From the NCBI GenBank assembly GCA_947628165.1, contig CANQYV010000008.1, positions 1 through 38,935 of the forward strand: a stretch of 38,935 bases of DNA, read 5' to 3'. Below the pieces are notes generated by a model. That model had not been told where the DNA came from, did no database searches, and saw only the letters and a list, made by a program, of their open reading frames with translations. Of this stretch, positions 21,923 through 30,534 are shown one piece after another. How positions within the stretch are numbered: position 1 is the first letter of the stretch; each line of letters opens with the position of its first letter. The position numbers and the translations under genes are program-made. Origin of the DNA: an uncultured Clostridia bacterium (GTDB taxonomy: Bacteria; Bacillota; Clostridia; Oscillospirales; CAG-272).

Positions 21923-22653
21923 TGGAAAAGCATGTTTATCGTTTTGCGGGTCATACGTTTGAGATATGCTCGCTTTATTCGGAGGTGCACAGGCTGTGCC
22001 GCGAGTATCGGACGGACGACGCCCCGGAAATGCTCCTGTCGGTGAGCCGGAGCGACATCGACAATGAGCGAAGAATACCGGGCGGTGACGCAGATGATAA
22101 ACACGGAGACGACGCGTATCTTGAGACGCTGGCCGTTTACCGCAAAATCGCGGAGAGCCTGATAGAATATGACGTTCTGCTGTTCCACGGCTCCGCCGTG
22201 GCGGTTGACGGAGCCTGTTATTTATTCGCCGCCAAAAGCGGCACGGGAAAATCCACCCACACACGCCTCTGGCGGGAGCTTTTGGGCGAGCGGGCCGTCA
22301 TGGTGAACGACGACAAACCGCTCCTCACCGTCTCGGGCACAGGCGTCACAGTATGGGGGACGCCGTGGTGCGGGAAGCATCATCTGAGCAGCAATATCTC
22401 CGTACCGCTCGAGGCCGTATGTATTCTCGAACGTGGTGAGAGCAACATTATAGAGCCCGTTTCCGCCGAGGAGGCGTGGCCCGTGCTCTATAGACAGAGC
22501 TATAGGTCAAAGGACCCCGATAAGCTGAAGCGGACGCTCGTCATAACGGATACCCTGTCAAGAAGCGTCCGCCTTTACAGGCTGCGCTGTACGCCGGATG
22601 TTCAGGCAGCACGCGTGGCGTTTGACGCGATGAGCAAAGGAGGACAAAAATGA
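21922..22653 (+). CDS. HprK-like kinase (PEP carboxykinase/HPr kinase superfamily) of a RiPP operon
   Basis: A 243-residue P-loop protein: Walker A AAKSGTGKSTHT near residues 103-114, followed by the HprK-type segment MVNDDKPLLTVSGTGVTVWGTPWCGKH. It is shorter than the true HPr kinase/phosphorylase (about 310) and lacks its N-terminal domain. Homologues sit in lasso-peptide and radical SAM peptide clusters, where some phosphorylate the precursor peptide. The ATGA overlap with pqqD marks an operon. A role in modifying or regulating the peptide downstream is inferred from context. N-terminal region MEKHVYRFAGHTFEICSLY fits this subfamily, supporting the start. Confidence 0.82.
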   Translation: MEKHVYRFAGHTFEICSLYSEVHRLCREYRTDDAPEMLLSVSRSDIDNERRIPGGDADDKHGDDAYLETLAVYRKIAESLIEYDVLLFHGSAVAVDGACYLFAAKSGTGKSTHTRLWRELLGERAVMVNDDKPLLTVSGTGVTVWGTPWCGKHHLSSNISVPLEAVCILERGESNIIEPVSAEEAWPVLYRQSYRSKDPDKLKRTLVITDTLSRSVRLYRLRCTPDVQAARVAFDAMSKGGQK

Positions 22654-22904
22654 AGCTGAAGGACACATTTATCACATATACGGCAGGCGGAGAGCATACA
22701 ATGGTTGCGGCGGAGGGCTTTTCAGGCATTGTGAGGAGCAACAAGACCGCCGCGTTCATCATCGAGTCGCTGAAAGAGCCCACAACGCCGGAGCAGATAG
22801 CGGACGCTATGGCGGAAAAGTATGACGCGCCGCGCGAGGTCATTGCAAAGGATGTGGCGGCCGTTATCGGCAAGCTGCGCTCCATCGGGGCTATTGAGGA
22901 TTGA
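22650..22904 (+). CDS. PqqD-family RiPP recognition element
   Basis: An 84-residue PqqD-like winged-helix protein (KDTFITYTAGGEHTMVAAEGFSGIVRSNKTAAFIIESLKEPTT ... AMAEKYDAPREVIAKDVAAVIGKLRSIGAIED, described here in parts). Such proteins bind the leader of a precursor peptide and present it to maturation enzymes. It overlaps the kinase gene by ATGA and the peptidase gene by TTGA. The precursor gene 0.5 kb downstream carries a YxxP leader motif, typical of PqqD-type recognition. Confidence 0.88.
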   Translation: MKLKDTFITYTAGGEHTMVAAEGFSGIVRSNKTAAFIIESLKEPTTPEQIADAMAEKYDAPREVIAKDVAAVIGKLRSIGAIED

Positions 22905-23344
22905 GCGCCAGTTACGAGGATATCCTTGCCAAAGACGGCAAGCTCATATACACCGTCGTCGGAACCAGCATGATGCCGATGCTGCGGCAGAAAAAGGACT
23001 TACTCATCATCGAGCCGCCGCGCGGAAAATTGAAGCGATACGACGTCCCTCTCTATAAGCGTGACTCCGGCAAATATATATTGCACCGCATATTGAAAGT
23101 ACGAAAAGACGGTTATGTGATTTGCGGCGACAACCAGTGGCGGCGGGAGTACGGCGTCACCGACCGGCAGATAATAGGCGTGCTGACCGCGTTTGTGCGG
23201 GACGGAAGAGAAATTCCGGTGACAAACAGGCGCTATCGGCTGTATGTTCATCTGTGGTGCGATCTGTTTTGGCTGCGCGCCGCCGCCCTGCGGTGTCTTG
23301 CTCTGCCCGGTCGAATAAAAAGAAAACTCACAAGGCACCCATAA
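22901..23344 (+). CDS. S24/S26-family peptidase (signal-peptidase-like)
   Basis: A 147-residue protein of the S24/S26 family. GTSMMPML near residue 21 holds the expected catalytic Ser; YDVPLYKRDSGKYILHRI and GYVICGDNQWRREYGV follow, with Lys candidates near residues 49 and 54. There is a hydrophobic C-terminal stretch (LWCDLFWLRAAALRCLAL), which could anchor it to the membrane. It starts with TTG overlapping the pqqD stop (TTGA); the first ATG codons fall inside the Ser motif and cannot be starts. In this context it may remove the leader of the modified peptide, but the catalytic Lys is uncertain. Confidence 0.78.
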   Translation: MSASYEDILAKDGKLIYTVVGTSMMPMLRQKKDLLIIEPPRGKLKRYDVPLYKRDSGKYILHRILKVRKDGYVICGDNQWRREYGVTDRQIIGVLTAFVRDGREIPVTNRRYRLYVHLWCDLFWLRAAALRCLALPGRIKRKLTRHP

Positions 23345-23359
23345 CAAAACGACTGAATC

Positions 23360-23368
23360 GGGGGGGGG
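23360..23368 (+). repeat. nine-G homopolymer between peptidase and precursor genes
   Basis: An uninterrupted run of nine G residues, 57 nt before the precursor start. Runs this long slip readily in replication and are unusual in this window. Confidence 0.9.
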
Positions 23369-23425
23369 TAACTCTTTCGTTCAGAATACACAATTATCTA
23401 ATTTTATTTTAGGAGGAAAAAATCC

Positions 23426-23542
23426 ATGAAAGAAGAGTATGTAACCCCCGAGGTCGAGATCGTTGAGATCGACGAGACCGATATCATTTTTGCAAGCGGC
23501 GAAAGCTGTGCAGAGACGAGTAACTTGGGTGACGGCTGCTAA
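23426..23542 (+). CDS. RiPP precursor peptide
   Basis: A 38-residue peptide behind a perfect AGGAGG (23411-23416). The acidic leader starts MKEEYVTPEVEIVEI and holds the YxxP motif (Tyr5, Pro8) known to bind PqqD-type domains. The C-terminal part, about residues 23-38, is small and polar with two Cys (28 and 38; ASGESC and LGDGC) and several Ser, Thr, Asn and Asp as possible acceptors. Its location between a PqqD/peptidase block and two radical SAM/SPASM genes strongly supports a ribosomally made, modified peptide. The cleavage site and the bonds formed are unknown; thioether (sactipeptide or ranthipeptide) links are the leading possibility. No similar second precursor was seen. Confidence 0.8.
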   Translation: MKEEYVTPEVEIVEIDETDIIFASGESCAETSNLGDGC

Positions 23543-23605
23543 ATATTTCAGGCAGCTTTTGAAAGCACCTGCTTGCCGAAACAATCCCGGACAGGAGACA
23601 CTCCT

Positions 23606-24964
23606 ATGAGACAAATCGCCCCGCAAATCGTTTTGGTTCAGAAAATACTTGGACAACAAAGAATGGACGAGGATGCCTTGTACAGGCTGACCACCCACTG
23701 TATGCGGGTGGAGCAGCCGGAAGGGGTCCTGCTCTATCATACCCTGACCGGGGAGCTGCTTCTGCTGTCACTTGCGGAGGCGGCACTGCTGGAGGGACTC
23801 CCCGGCCCCGTCCCTCCGGCGCTTGCGGAACTTGTTCGCCGTCGTTTCCTTGTGCCTGAATGCACGGACGACATAGCGTTGGCGGATCAGGTGCGGGAGA
23901 TTGCAGTGCACTTGACAAAAAAAGAGCCCGCCATTACGAAATACAAGATCTTTACCACCACGGACTGCAACGCCCGGTGCTTCTACTGTTTCGAGGCAGG
24001 CATAAAAAGGATCGCCATGTCAGAGCAGACTGCCCGCGATACGGCGAGTTACATCGCGAAGCATTGCGGCGGCAAGCCGGTTCGCCTGAGCTGGTTCGGG
24101 GGAGAACCTTTGGCAAACGTCCATGCCATCGATGTCATTACCGATTATCTGCGGCAGCAGGGGGTGAAATTCCATTCCACCATGACCACTAACGGCTACC
24201 TCTTAGATGAGGTCCTTGCTCAGCGGGCTCATGATGTCTGGTGCCTAAAAGAGGTGCAGATCACCCTGGACGGCACGGAGGAGGTCTACAATCGGCGCAA
24301 GGCCTATGTAAACCCCCAGGGCAGCCCCTACCGGCGGGTGCTTCGGAACATCGGTCTGTTGCTGGATGCGGGCATTTCAGTCAACGCCCGACTGCTCATG
24401 GACAGGGACAATGAGCAGGACCTGTACGCGCTGGTCGATGAGTTAAAAGCGCTGTTCGGAGGAAAATCGGGCTTCGGCGCCTATCCGGCCATACCTTTTG
24501 AAAACGCAGGGACAAAACCCGAAAGCTACACAGAGGAAACTCGAAGTTTTTATGCCGAAAAGCTCCTTGCGCTGCAGAATTATATTGAGAGTAAGGGCAT
24601 AGAGCGACAAGTGTCGCTGAAACATGAACTGCTAGTCAATTCTTGCGCGGCTGAGGACGGCAGGTTTACCACCGTAACACCGGAGGGGCGGCTTTGCCGG
24701 TGCGCGGGCGACACGGATGGCAGTATTTGGGGGAGCATCTATTCCGACGCGGTAGACGAGGAGGTACTTCGGCAGTGGCGTGAGCGCAAACCGTTGGAGG
24801 AAGCCTGTAAAACCTGCTTTGCCTATCCCCAGTGCATGCTGCTTAAGAAATGCCCGTCCTGGCCGGAACATTGTTCTCCCATCCTGCGTGCAAATCGGGA
24901 GTTCAGACGCCGTCAGGGTATTCTGAAAGCCTATGAAGATTGGAAAACCGCCGGTCAAAACTGA
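23606..24964 (+). CDS. radical SAM/SPASM peptide maturase, first copy
   Basis: A 452-residue radical SAM enzyme. An N-terminal domain (1-105) precedes the [4Fe-4S] motif CNARCFYC (Cys121, 125, 128), then the SAM-binding segment LSWFGGEPL near residue 155. The C-terminal SPASM part has the Cys-rich pattern NSCAAEDGRF, LCRC, CKTCFAYPQC, KKC and HC for auxiliary clusters. Such enzymes form thioether, C-C or related bonds on precursor peptides. The ATG at 23606 follows GGAG. It lines up without gaps with the next gene over the first 130 residues, so the two are tandem paralogues. Codon choice (more CTG, ATC, ACC) differs from most of the window, suggesting transfer. Confidence 0.93.
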   Translation: MRQIAPQIVLVQKILGQQRMDEDALYRLTTHCMRVEQPEGVLLYHTLTGELLLLSLAEAALLEGLPGPVPPALAELVRRRFLVPECTDDIALADQVREIAVHLTKKEPAITKYKIFTTTDCNARCFYCFEAGIKRIAMSEQTARDTASYIAKHCGGKPVRLSWFGGEPLANVHAIDVITDYLRQQGVKFHSTMTTNGYLLDEVLAQRAHDVWCLKEVQITLDGTEEVYNRRKAYVNPQGSPYRRVLRNIGLLLDAGISVNARLLMDRDNEQDLYALVDELKALFGGKSGFGAYPAIPFENAGTKPESYTEETRSFYAEKLLALQNYIESKGIERQVSLKHELLVNSCAAEDGRFTTVTPEGRLCRCAGDTDGSIWGSIYSDAVDEEVLRQWRERKPLEEACKTCFAYPQCMLLKKCPSWPEHCSPILRANREFRRRQGILKAYEDWKTAGQN

Positions 24965-24992
24965 CCGGCGGGTCTGCATAAGGAGAATAAAC

Positions 24993-26375
24993 ATGCGGCA
25001 GATACTTCCGCCAATCGTTTTGGCGCAAAAGATACTTGGACAGCAAAAGACGGACGAGCGGGCCCCGCACCGGATGACAGCGCACTGTATGCAGCTCGAA
25101 CAGCCGGAAGGGGTCCTGCTTTATCATACGCTGACGGGAGAATTGCTCCTGCTTGAAAAGAAAGAAGCCGAGCAGCTTCAGAAGCTGTCCGGTGCTGTTC
25201 CCACGGCACTGGCAGAGCTTGTCCCGCGCCGGTTCCTCGTCCCCGAGGGGGCGGACGAAATGGCGCTCGCGGATCAGACGCGGGACATAGCCCGGCGTCT
25301 GATGGGAAAAGACGTCCCCTTGACGGAATATCTCATCTTCACCACAACGGCGTGCAACGCGCGGTGCTTCTACTGCTTTGAAGCGGGCATTAAGAAAGCC
25401 ACCATGTCGGAAGAAACCGCGCGGGCGGCGGGAGAGTATATCGCGGCGCACTGCGGCGGGAAGCCGGTCAATATCGCGTGGTTCGGCGGCGAGCCGCTTG
25501 TAAATGTGAAGGCGATAGATGTGATTTCGGGCGTTCTGCATCAAAGGGGCGTCAAATTCCGCTCAAGAATCGACAGCAACGGCTATCTCTTTGACGAGGC
25601 GCTGGCACGGAGAGTCAAGGACGATTGGAACCTTTACGAGGCGCAGATTACCGTCGACGGCACGGAGGAAGTCTACAACAGCCGCAAGGCTTTTGTGAAT
25701 CCCGACGGCAGTCCGTTCAGGCGCGTTCTGCGGAATATAGGTCTTTTGCTCGATGCCGGCGTTCAGGTCGACGTCCGTATGAACATGGACGGCGAAAACG
25801 AGCGTGATTTGTACGCGCTCATAAGCGAGCTTGAGATGCGCTTCGGCGGAAAGCCCGGGTTCCGCATCGCGCCGAGGGCGATAATAGAAAATAAGGGGAC
25901 GGTCCCCCATTGCTATAAGGAGGACGAGCGGCGTTCTCTTGCCGAAAAGGTTCGGGCGATGTGGGCGTATCTCGACAAAAAAGGCTTGGCGGCCAAGAGT
26001 ACCCTGAATCGGGGCATTACGCTCTATTCCTGCTGGTCGGACAGAACGAATGCAGCCACAATCACGCCGGACGGCTGTCTCGGGCGGTGCGAATCCCATA
26101 TAGATAAGGGAATATGGGGCAGCGTTTTTTCCGAAGAGCGGGACGGGGATGTGATCGGGCAGTGGCTTGAGCGCCGTCCGCCGGAGGAGAGGTGCCGGAC
26201 GTGCGAGTTCTATCCTCGGTGCGCAAGGCTGAAAATGTGCGTGATGCACACGAAGCGCTGCTCTCCCGTCGAGCGGGAGGAAAAGAGGATCAGACTCAGC
26301 CGTGCTGTTCTCGGCGCATATGAAGAATGGAAAGCGGGCGGGCAGGCACGGGCTGATGAAAATGACGCATTATGA
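24993..26375 (+). CDS. radical SAM/SPASM peptide maturase, second copy
   Basis: A 460-residue paralogue of the preceding gene: same N-terminal domain, CNARCFYC at Cys121/125/128, IAWFGGEPL, and SPASM cysteines in LYSCWSDR, LGRCESH, CRTCEFYPRC, KMC and RC. AGGAG precedes the ATG, 28 nt after the previous stop. The two copies keep long identical stretches (for example EQPEGVLLYHTLTGELLLL) but differ through the catalytic domain, so they may act on different residues or work as a pair. Codon use here is closer to the rest of the chromosome than that of the first copy. The next gene overlaps its end by 20 bases. Confidence 0.93.
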   Translation: MRQILPPIVLAQKILGQQKTDERAPHRMTAHCMQLEQPEGVLLYHTLTGELLLLEKKEAEQLQKLSGAVPTALAELVPRRFLVPEGADEMALADQTRDIARRLMGKDVPLTEYLIFTTTACNARCFYCFEAGIKKATMSEETARAAGEYIAAHCGGKPVNIAWFGGEPLVNVKAIDVISGVLHQRGVKFRSRIDSNGYLFDEALARRVKDDWNLYEAQITVDGTEEVYNSRKAFVNPDGSPFRRVLRNIGLLLDAGVQVDVRMNMDGENERDLYALISELEMRFGGKPGFRIAPRAIIENKGTVPHCYKEDERRSLAEKVRAMWAYLDKKGLAAKSTLNRGITLYSCWSDRTNAATITPDGCLGRCESHIDKGIWGSVFSEERDGDVIGQWLERRPPEERCRTCEFYPRCARLKMCVMHTKRCSPVEREEKRIRLSRAVLGAYEEWKAGGQARADENDAL

Positions 26376-27591
26376 CATGGTGACAACTGAAAACACGAGC
26401 AGAACGCTGTGCCGCATTTTGGGGGCATGGATACAAAAAACCGCCTTGGAGACGACAGAAATGCCTGACTTCGAGGCGCTTTTTCGGGAGGCGGAGAGGC
26501 ATTTTCTGTCCGCCGCCGCATGCGCGGCGCTTGAGAGCACCGGCCTTATGGCATACTGCTCGCCCGAGATCGGGGAGCGCTTTCGCGCATCGAGGCACGC
26601 CGCTGTCCGCAGGACGCTGCTCATGGACGCGGAACGGGGAAAAATACTCTCCGAATTTGAGAAAAACGGCATCTGGTACGCGCCGTTAAAGGGCGTTATC
26701 CTGAACACTTTATATCCCCGATACGGCACGCGGCAGTTCGCGGACAACGACATCCTTTTCGACGCGTCCCGCTGGCGGGATGTCAAGAAAATCATGAAAG
26801 GGCGCGGCTTCACCGCGTACACGGTTGGCAAGGGAGCGCACGATGTCTACCGCAAGCCGCCCGTCTACAATTTCGAGATGCATCGCATGCTGTTCGATAA
26901 CATGGAAACGCCGTTTGCCTGCGACTGCGCCGTTTATTATGAAAACGTGAAATCGAGGCTGATAAAGGACAATGACAACGCCTTCGGCTATCATTTCGGC
27001 GACGAGGACTTCTATATTTTTTTCCTTGCCCACGCATATAAGCACTATGACGGGAGCGGTACGGGGCTGCGCACTCTGCTTGACTTGTACCTGTACCGGC
27101 GGTCGGCGCCTTTTATGGACGAAAGCCGTGTCGCGGCGGAGCTTCAAAGGCTTGGGCTGACGGAGTTTGAGGCCGTTTGCCGCTCCCTGTCGGATAAGCT
27201 CTTTTTCCCCGATACATGCGCGGAGTTGACGGAGAAAGAACAGGATATGCTTCGGTGGGTGGAGAGCTCCGGCGTGTACGGCACACTGTCAAACCGCATA
27301 ATTACATGGCTCAGCAGATCCCAAATCGGGGGCGGGCAGTTTACATGGCGGACACGGGCGAAATATTTGTTTCGCCGCGTCTTTCCCGACAGGAATTGGT
27401 ATATGCTGCGCGCACCGTTCGCATACCGCCATCCGTGGGCTGTGCCGTTTTTCTGGGTGCGGAGGCTTTTCAGGGGCGTGTTTGTCAACGGTCGGCGAAA
27501 TCTTCGCGAAGCCGGCGAGGTGTGCGCGCTTCGGGAAGATCAGCTGCCGCTCCGTAATATTGCGCGGGAGAGGAGCGCTGACGAAAAATAG
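26356..27591 (+). CDS. nucleotidyltransferase-like protein (PF14907 type) of the RiPP operon
   Basis: A 411-residue protein of the uncharacterised nucleotidyltransferase family PF14907. The signature is WYAPLKGVILNTLYPRYGTRQFADNDILFD near residues 100-130, with Gly and two Asp residues of a pol-beta-like active site. Later segments include YIFFLAHAYKHYDGSGTGLRTLLDLYLYRR. The C-terminus is basic and aromatic. Family members occur often in lasso and radical SAM peptide clusters; a tailoring role (for example nucleotidylation) has been proposed but is not established. The start is uncertain: ATG at 26356 or 26362, both overlapping the previous gene and with weak ribosome sites. Confidence 0.8.
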   Translation: MKMTHYDMVTTENTSRTLCRILGAWIQKTALETTEMPDFEALFREAERHFLSAAACAALESTGLMAYCSPEIGERFRASRHAAVRRTLLMDAERGKILSEFEKNGIWYAPLKGVILNTLYPRYGTRQFADNDILFDASRWRDVKKIMKGRGFTAYTVGKGAHDVYRKPPVYNFEMHRMLFDNMETPFACDCAVYYENVKSRLIKDNDNAFGYHFGDEDFYIFFLAHAYKHYDGSGTGLRTLLDLYLYRRSAPFMDESRVAAELQRLGLTEFEAVCRSLSDKLFFPDTCAELTEKEQDMLRWVESSGVYGTLSNRIITWLSRSQIGGGQFTWRTRAKYLFRRVFPDRNWYMLRAPFAYRHPWAVPFFWVRRLFRGVFVNGRRNLREAGEVCALREDQLPLRNIARERSADEK

Positions 27592-27674
27592 AAAAAATGA
27601 GGCGCAGCACCGGATGCCGCCGCAGGCTCCGCCCTTACGTTCGTAAAAAATATCAGCGGCCTCGCTTTTGCCTG

Positions 27675-27703
27675 TTGACAAAGCGGGGCTTTTGTGATAC
27701 CAT
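27675..27703 (+). promoter_or_regulatory. sigma-A promoter of metY-cysK-rrf2
   Basis: TTGACA (27675-27680), 17 nt, TACCAT (27698-27703), 46 nt before the metY start. Confidence 0.75.
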
Positions 27704-27712
27704 AAAAACCAA

Positions 27713-27725
27713 CCTACGAAGTAGG
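27713..27725. promoter_or_regulatory. candidate Rrf2/CymR-type operator
   Basis: CCTAC-GAA-GTAGG, a perfect dyad followed by AATTAC, lies at about +4 to +16 of the predicted transcript. Rrf2 regulators of cysteine genes bind AT-flanked dyads ending in GGAATT; the operon's third gene encodes such a regulator. Identity is inferred. Confidence 0.5.
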
Positions 27726-27748
27726 AATTACGAAGGGGATTTTCGTCT

Positions 27749-29032
27749 ATGCCAAATTACAAATTTGAAACATTGCAGCTCCATGTGGGGCAGGAAACGC
27801 CCGACCCGGCGACCGACTCCCGCGCGGTGCCGATATATGCGACGACGTCTTATGTGTTCCGCAACTGCGAGCACGCCGCCGCGCGCTTCGGCCTTGCCGA
27901 CGCCGGCAATATTTACGGAAGACTTACAAATTCGACTCAGGACGTCCTTGAAAAGCGCGTTGCCGCACTTGAAGGCGGCGTCGGCGCTCTGGCGCTCGCG
28001 TCGGGCGCGGCGGCGATAACGTATACGCTTGAGGCGCTGGGACAGAACGGCGGTCACTTTGTGGCGCAGAAAACGATCTACGGCGGCAGCTACAATCTGC
28101 TCGCGCACACGCTGCCGGGCTTCGGCATCACCGCAAGCTTCGTCAACATCCACGACCTTTCGGAAGTTGAGGCAGCCATAAAAGAGAACACGCGGGCGAT
28201 TTACATAGAGACGCTCGGCAACCCGAACAGCGACATTCCCGATATCGACGCGCTCGCGGTGCTCGCTCACAAATACGGCATACCGCTCGTCGTCGACAAC
28301 ACGTTCGGCACGCCGTATCTCATCCGCCCGATTGAGCACGGCGCGGACATCGTCGTCCACTCCGCCACAAAGTTCCTCGGCGGTCACGGTACGACGCTCG
28401 GCGGCATCATCGTCGATTCAGGCAAATTCGATTGGAGCTCTGGCGGGAGATATCCCGCTATCGCGGAGCCGAACCCGAGCTATCACGGCGTCTCGTTCGT
28501 AAAGGCGGCGGGTCCCGCGGCGTTTGTGACTTACATCCGCGCGGTGCTGCTCCGCGATACGGGAGCCACGATATCGCCGTTTGCGGCGTTTCTGCTGCTT
28601 CAGGGGATAGAAACGCTTTCCCTGCGCATCGAGCGCCACGCGGAGAACACGAAGAAGGTCGTGGAGTTCCTATCCCGTCATCCGCAGGTCGAGGCGGTAA
28701 ATCACCCGTCACTGCCGAATCATCCCGACCACGCGCTTTATAAGAAGTATTTTCCGAACGGCGGCGGCTCCATCTTCACCTTTGAGATAAAGGGCGGCGT
28801 TTGTGAGGCGCACAAATTTATCGACAGCCTTGAGATATTCTCTCTGCTTGCAAACGTTGCCGACGTCAAGAGCCTTGTGATACACCCGGCGACGACGACG
28901 CACAGTCAGCTCAGCGAGGCGGAGCTTGCGGACCAGGGGATAAAGCCGAACACAATACGGCTGTCGATTGGCACCGAGCATATCGACGATATTCTGAACG
29001 ATCTTCAAACCGGCTTTGACGCCGTCAGATAA
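27749..29032 (+). CDS. metY: O-acetylhomoserine sulfhydrylase (aminocarboxypropyltransferase)
   Basis: A 427-residue PLP enzyme of the Cys/Met metabolism family that makes homocysteine from O-acetylhomoserine and sulfide. The N-terminus [25 protein letters not shown], the segment [22 protein letters not shown], and the PLP-lysine motif [15 protein letters not shown] near residue 210 are characteristic; the length (about 430) distinguishes it from cystathionine gamma-synthase. AAGGGG stands upstream of the ATG. The cysK gene follows after 15 nt. Regulation by the downstream Rrf2 protein is likely given the operator-like dyad at the promoter. Confidence 0.95.
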   Translation: MPNYKFETLQLHVGQETPDPATDSRAVPIYATTSYVFRNCEHAAARFGLADAGNIYGRLTNSTQDVLEKRVAALEGGVGALALASGAAAITYTLEALGQNGGHFVAQKTIYGGSYNLLAHTLPGFGITASFVNIHDLSEVEAAIKENTRAIYIETLGNPNSDIPDIDALAVLAHKYGIPLVVDNTFGTPYLIRPIEHGADIVVHSATKFLGGHGTTLGGIIVDSGKFDWSSGGRYPAIAEPNPSYHGVSFVKAAGPAAFVTYIRAVLLRDTGATISPFAAFLLLQGIETLSLRIERHAENTKKVVEFLSRHPQVEAVNHPSLPNHPDHALYKKYFPNGGGSIFTFEIKGGVCEAHKFIDSLEIFSLLANVADVKSLVIHPATTTHSQLSEAELADQGIKPNTIRLSIGTEHIDDILNDLQTGFDAVR

Positions 29033-29047
29033 AGGAGGGAACGCAAT

Positions 29048-29980
<933 letters not shown>

Positions 29981-30007
29981 TATGCGCTGCTTTTGGAGCG
30001 TGACCGG

Positions 30008-30445
30008 ATGCTGATATCAACGAGGGGAAGATATGCGCTGCGCGTGCTGGCAGATCTCGCGGAGCACGCGGGGGGAGGCTATGTGCCGATGAAGGAGATC
30101 GCGGAAAGGCAGGAGATATCGCTCAAATATCTCGAGCGGATACTCCCCGTTCTGACAAAGAACGGCATCGTCGAGGGGCTTCAGGGCAAAACGGGCGGCT
30201 ACCGCCTGACCGTTGCGCCGGAGGCTTGCCGGATCGGGGACATTCTCCGCCTGACGGAGGGCGACCTTGCGCCCGTCGCCTGCCTTGAAAACGGCGCCGC
30301 ACCTTGCAGAAGGTCGCCGGATTGCAGGACGTATCCGATGTGGACGGAGTTCTACCGCGTGATAAACGACTTCTTCGACGGCAAGACGCTGGCGGACATC
30401 ATAAGGCCCGCCTCCGGCGGCGCCGAAGAAAGAAGCGCGGGGTAA
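30008..30445 (+). CDS. Rrf2-family transcriptional regulator (CymR/IscR type)
   Basis: A 145-residue Rrf2 protein starting MLISTRGRYALRVLADLAEH, with the winged helix PMKEIAERQEISLKYLERILPVLTKNGIVEGLQGKTGGYRL. A Cys trio near residues 93-108 (Cys-x7-Cys-x5-Cys) has the position of the IscR iron-sulfur ligands with slightly different spacing, so iron-sulfur sensing is possible. GGAG lies nine bases before the ATG. Being in one operon with metY and cysK suggests it is the cysteine regulator and controls its own promoter; the alternative is control of iron-sulfur assembly genes, none of which are present. Confidence 0.9.
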   Translation: MLISTRGRYALRVLADLAEHAGGGYVPMKEIAERQEISLKYLERILPVLTKNGIVEGLQGKTGGYRLTVAPEACRIGDILRLTEGDLAPVACLENGAAPCRRSPDCRTYPMWTEFYRVINDFFDGKTLADIIRPASGGAEERSAG

Positions 30446-30463
30446 ATTTAAAAAATCGACAAA

Positions 30464-30499
30464 AAACCGGTGGAAAACTCCGCCGGTTTCTGTTATACT
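30464..30499 (+). promoter_or_regulatory. overlapping hairpin and promoter before the serine dehydratase gene
   Basis: AAACCGG and CCGGTTT form a stem after the rrf2 gene, probably a terminator. The same bases carry a possible promoter, TGGAAA (30471-30476), 17 nt, TATACT (30494-30499), 36 nt before the next start. Confidence 0.45.
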
Positions 30500-30534
30500 T
30501 AAATTGTAAAACGACACCTTTGCCGGACAGAAAA

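Noticed and set aside
21922-22653. True HPr kinase/phosphorylase of carbon catabolite control
   Set aside because: It is too short, lacks the N-terminal domain and sits in a peptide operon.
22650-22904. PqqD for PQQ synthesis
   Set aside because: No pqqA, pqqB, pqqC or pqqE partner fits; the neighbours are a different precursor and SPASM enzymes.
21922-27591. Lasso peptide cluster
   Set aside because: PqqD, an HprK-like kinase and a PF14907 protein occur in some lasso clusters, but no asparagine-synthetase-like cyclase or transglutaminase-like leader peptidase is present.
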